From the NCBI RefSeq assembly GCF_014145325.1, contig NZ_JACHTF010000003.1, positions 62,001-126,000 of the forward strand: DNA of 64,000 nt, written 5' to 3'. The translations under genes and the position numbers were made by a program. Source of the stretch: Marilutibacter spongiae (GTDB taxonomy: Bacteria > Pseudomonadota > Gammaproteobacteria > Xanthomonadales > Xanthomonadaceae). The notes under the pieces were generated by a model. That model was not told the DNA's origin. It saw only the letters and a list, made by a program, of their open reading frames with translations, and did no database searches. This document shows, piece by piece, positions 61,296-64,000 of this stretch. How positions within the stretch are numbered: the stretch's first letter is position 1; the number at the start of each line of letters is the position of its first letter.

Positions 61296-63188
61296 ATGCG
61301 CTACGAGGACTTCTACCAGCGTTCGATCGACGATCCGGAAGGCTTCTGGGCCGAGCAGGCACGGGCGATCCACTGGCACGTCCCGCCGCGCGCGATCCTG
61401 GAATACGGCGACCCGCCGTTCCGCAAGTGGTTCGCCGGCGGCACCACCAACCTCTGCCACAACGCCGTCGACCGCCACCTGGACGCGCGCGGCGACCAGT
61501 TGGCGCTGGTGGCCATCTCCAGCGAGACGGGCGAGACCCGCGAGATCACTTACCGCGAACTGCACGACGAAGTGAACGTCTTCGCGGCGATGATCCGCTC
61601 GCTCGGGGTGGGCCGCGGCGACCGCGTGGTCATCTACATGCCCAACATGGCCGAGGCGGTGTTCGCGATGCTCGCCTGCGCGCGCATCGGTGCGGTGCAC
61701 TCGGTGGTGTTCGGTGGCTTCGCCGCCCACAACCTCGCCCTGCGCATCGACGATGCCCGCCCGAAGCTGCTGGTCTGCGCCGATGCCGGCATGCGCGGGG
61801 GCAAGGTGATCCCCTACAAGCCGCTCGTCGACGCCGCCTGCGAGAAAGCACGCCATCCGCCCGCGCACGTGCTCGTGGTCAGCCGAGGCCTCGCCCCGGA
61901 ACCGGCCTGGGTGCCCGGTCGCGACATCGACCACGCCGCCTTGCGCGCGGAATTCAGGGATGCGCGCGTCGCCGTCGAGTGGATGGAGTCCAACGAGCCC
62001 AGTTACCTGCTCTATACATCGGGCACGACCGGCAAGCCCAAGGGCGTGCAACGCGACGTCGGCGGCTACGCGGTGGCGCTGGCCCTGTCGATGTGGGCGA
62101 TCTACGACGTCCGCGCCGGCCAGGTGATGTTCTCCACCTCCGACGTGGGCTGGGCGGTCGGGCATTCCTACAACGTCTACGGTCCCCTCATCGCCGGTGC
62201 GACCTCGATCCTCTACGAAGGGCTGCCGACCCACCCCGACCCGGGCGTGTGGTGGTCGATCTGCGAGAAGTACGGCGTGCGCACCATGTTCTCGTCGCCG
62301 ACCGGTATCCGCGTACTCAAGAAGCAGGACGCGGCCTGGCTGCGCAAGCACGACCTGTCGGTCCTGCAATGGCTGTTCCTGGCCGGCGAACCGCTGGACG
62401 AGCCGACGGCGCACTGGATCACCGAGGGCATCGGCAAGACCATCATCGACAACTACTGGCAGACCGAGACCGGTTGGCCGGTACTGTCGCTGATGCCCGG
62501 GGTGGACATGAAGCCGGTCAAGTTCGGCTCGCCCGGGTTGCCGATGCCGGGCTACCGGATCCGCGTGATCGACGAAGGCAGCGGCGAAGACGTCGCGCCG
62601 GGCGAGAAGGGCGTGCTGGTGATCGAACCGCCCTTGCCGCCGGGCTGCCTGACCACGGTCTGGGGCGACGATGCTCGGTTCATGGCCAGCTACTTCAGCC
62701 ACTTCAAGGAACGTCTCTACAGCTCGCTCGACTGGGCGATCCGCGACGAGGACGGCTACGCCTTCATCCTGGGTCGCACCGACGACGTCATCAACGTCGC
62801 CGGGCATCGGCTGGGCACGCGCGAGGTGGAGGAGTCATGCTCGACCCATCCCGATGTCGCCGAGGCCGCGGTGGTGGGCGTCCGGGACGCGCTCAAGGGC
62901 CAGGTGCCGGTCGTCTTCGCGACCCTGAAGACCGCGGGCGAGGACGTGGCCGGCACGGCCGAGGCCATCCGCGCGCAGGTCGGCCGGCAATTGGGCGCGA
63001 TCGCGCGGCCCGCCCGCGTCTACGTCGTCGGCGCACTGCCCAAGACGCGCTCGGGCAAGCTGCTCAGGCGCTCGCTGCAGGCGCTGGCGGAGGAACGCGA
63101 TCCGGGCGACCTGTCGACCCTGGACGACCCGGGCGCGCTGGAGGAGGTCCGTCGCGCGCTCGGCCGGGGCGCCGACGCCGGCGGCTGA
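61296..63188 (+). CDS. prpE: Propionate-CoA ligase
   Basis: An acetyl/propionyl-CoA synthetase (630 residues) that activates propionate for the 2-methylcitrate cycle. AMP-binding motifs: [11 protein letters not shown] and [13 protein letters not shown]. The hinge/A8 motif is [20 protein letters not shown], and catalytic Lys588 is in [10 protein letters not shown], the usual acetylation-control site. The assignment to PrpE rests on the domain layout and the prpB gene 113 bases downstream. Confidence 0.9.
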   Translation: MRYEDFYQRSIDDPEGFWAEQARAIHWHVPPRAILEYGDPPFRKWFAGGTTNLCHNAVDRHLDARGDQLALVAISSETGETREITYRELHDEVNVFAAMIRSLGVGRGDRVVIYMPNMAEAVFAMLACARIGAVHSVVFGGFAAHNLALRIDDARPKLLVCADAGMRGGKVIPYKPLVDAACEKARHPPAHVLVVSRGLAPEPAWVPGRDIDHAALRAEFRDARVAVEWMESNEPSYLLYTSGTTGKPKGVQRDVGGYAVALALSMWAIYDVRAGQVMFSTSDVGWAVGHSYNVYGPLIAGATSILYEGLPTHPDPGVWWSICEKYGVRTMFSSPTGIRVLKKQDAAWLRKHDLSVLQWLFLAGEPLDEPTAHWITEGIGKTIIDNYWQTETGWPVLSLMPGVDMKPVKFGSPGLPMPGYRIRVIDEGSGEDVAPGEKGVLVIEPPLPPGCLTTVWGDDARFMASYFSHFKERLYSSLDWAIRDEDGYAFILGRTDDVINVAGHRLGTREVEESCSTHPDVAEAAVVGVRDALKGQVPVVFATLKTAGEDVAGTAEAIRAQVGRQLGAIARPARVYVVGALPKTRSGKLLRRSLQALAEERDPGDLSTLDDPGALEEVRRALGRGADAGG

Positions 63189-63301
63189 GCCGGCGGCCCA
63201 TGGACGCAGCGGGGCGCAGCGGGGCGCGGGGGCGGCAGGCACGACCGGCACGGGCGGGCGCGGCCGCATCGGCTAAAATGGTGGGCCCACCAGGAGATGC
63301 C

Positions 63302-64000
63302 ATGACCACCGTCAACTCCCGAGGCGCGCGCTTCCGCGCCGCCGTCGCCGAAGAATCCCCGCTGCAGGTGATGGGCGCGATCACCGCCTACGCCGGCCTG
63401 ATGGCCAAGCGCACCGGCTACAAGGCGCTGTACCTGTCAGGCGGCGGCGTCGCCGCCAACTCGCTGGGCATGCCCGACCTGGGCATCAGCACCATGGAAG
63501 ACGTGCTCACCGACGCCCGCCGCATCGTGGATGCCACCGACATGCCGCTGCTGGTCGACATCGACACCGGCTGGGGTGGCGCGTTCAACATCGCGCGCAC
63601 CGTGCGTTCCTTCATCAATGTCGGCGTCGCCGCGGTGCACATGGAGGACCAGGTCGGCCAGAAGCGCTGCGGCCACCGCCCGGGCAAGGAAGTGGTGTCG
63701 CGCGCGGAAATGGTCGACCGCGTCAAGGCTGCCGTGGACGCCCGCACCGACCCCGGCTTCGTGGTCATGGCCCGCACCGACGCCGCGGCGGTGGAGGGCA
63801 TCGACAGTGCCATCGACCGCGCCTGCGCCTACGTCGAGGCCGGCGCCGACATGATCTTCCCCGAAGCGATGAAGACCCTGGAGGACTATCGCCGGTTCAA
63901 GGCGGCGGTGAAGGTGCCGATCCTCGCCAACCTGACCGAGTTCGGCTCCACCCCGTTCTTCACCACCGACGAGTTGCGCGAGGCCGGCGTCGACATCGCC
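63302..64000 (+). CDS. prpB: 2-methylisocitrate lyase, 3' end outside window
   Basis: It cleaves 2-methylisocitrate to pyruvate and succinate in the methylcitrate cycle. 233 codons are visible. The catalytic KRCGH is at 121-125 (Cys123). Mg-binding aspartates are in DIDTGWGG (Asp86, Asp88). AGGAG at 63292-63296 precedes the ATG. A TAAAAT -10-like box at 63274-63279 has no clear -35. prpC and acnD/prpF are expected to the right. Confidence 0.95.
   Translation, partial: MTTVNSRGARFRAAVAEESPLQVMGAITAYAGLMAKRTGYKALYLSGGGVAANSLGMPDLGISTMEDVLTDARRIVDATDMPLLVDIDTGWGGAFNIARTVRSFINVGVAAVHMEDQVGQKRCGHRPGKEVVSRAEMVDRVKAAVDARTDPGFVVMARTDAAAVEGIDSAIDRACAYVEAGADMIFPEAMKTLEDYRRFKAAVKVPILANLTEFGSTPFFTTDELREAGVDIA

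Overview
The window reads as a high-GC gammaproteobacterial chromosome, most likely Lysobacteraceae/Xanthomonadaceae (Lysobacter, Luteimonas or a relative). The basis is the very high GC third-position bias, the gene order hemA-prfA / TPR-lolB-ispE-tRNA-Gln-prs-rplY-pth-ychF, a class II DAHP synthase, and an LDH-like malate dehydrogenase. Species cannot be fixed from the window alone. It is almost entirely core genome. I see no phage, IS, CRISPR or defence genes.

Layout. 1-1578: left-truncated aldehyde oxidoreductase (Pao-type) FAD and Tat-exported 2Fe-2S subunits, minus strand. 1888-5236: an unassigned polytopic membrane protein, then a bacterial O-GlcNAc-transferase-like TPR protein coupled to a GNAT acetyltransferase. 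5325-7778: prfA and hemA, minus strand. 7951-15164: TPR protein, lolB, ispE, tRNA-Gln, prs, rplY, pth, ychF. 15282-17289: tRNA-Tyr, tRNA-Gly, tRNA-Thr, tufB, tRNA-Trp. 17330-29802: secE, nusG, rplKA, rplJL, rpoBC. 30074-34431: str operon (rpsL, rpsG, fusA, tufA). 34786-41352: S10 operon and first half of the spc operon. 41502-45514: rest of spc through secY. 45901-49026: alpha operon (rpsM, rpsK, rpsD, rpoA, rplQ). 49189-54084: dsbB, class II DAHP synthase, lipoprotein amidase, CaCA-type exchanger. 54117-64000: typA, ppiB, aminotransferase, mdh, a polytopic GT-C-like protein, rluA, prpE and the start of prpB.

The 15-49 kb block holds most of the translation and transcription machinery: 28 ribosomal proteins, both EF-Tu genes, EF-G, RNA polymerase alpha, beta and beta', SecE and SecY, NusG and four tRNAs. 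It is packed into a few long co-oriented operons. Usual ribosomal feedback sites are partly visible: a clear L10 leader lies before rplJ.

The novelty is in non-coding structure. (1) A 36-bp copy of the tRNA-Tyr 3' end lies 173 bp downstream of the tRNA. It closes a roughly 113-nt element with an 11-bp terminal stem and four small GNA-triloop hairpins. (2) The str and S10 operon promoters share one architecture: a 32-nt upstream hairpin with a compensatory base change, TTGACG-N18-TATACTTTTC, and a 12-bp stem-loop starting at the same distance after the -10 box. The rplK and rpsM promoters also begin their transcripts with hairpins. (3) Gaps inside r-protein operons carry perfect hairpins without U-tracts, including three in tandem between rplR and rpsE. 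(4) Five intergenic dyads are present, four of them built from iterated GATT-type words. Structures and identities were read by eye; no folding or database search was run.
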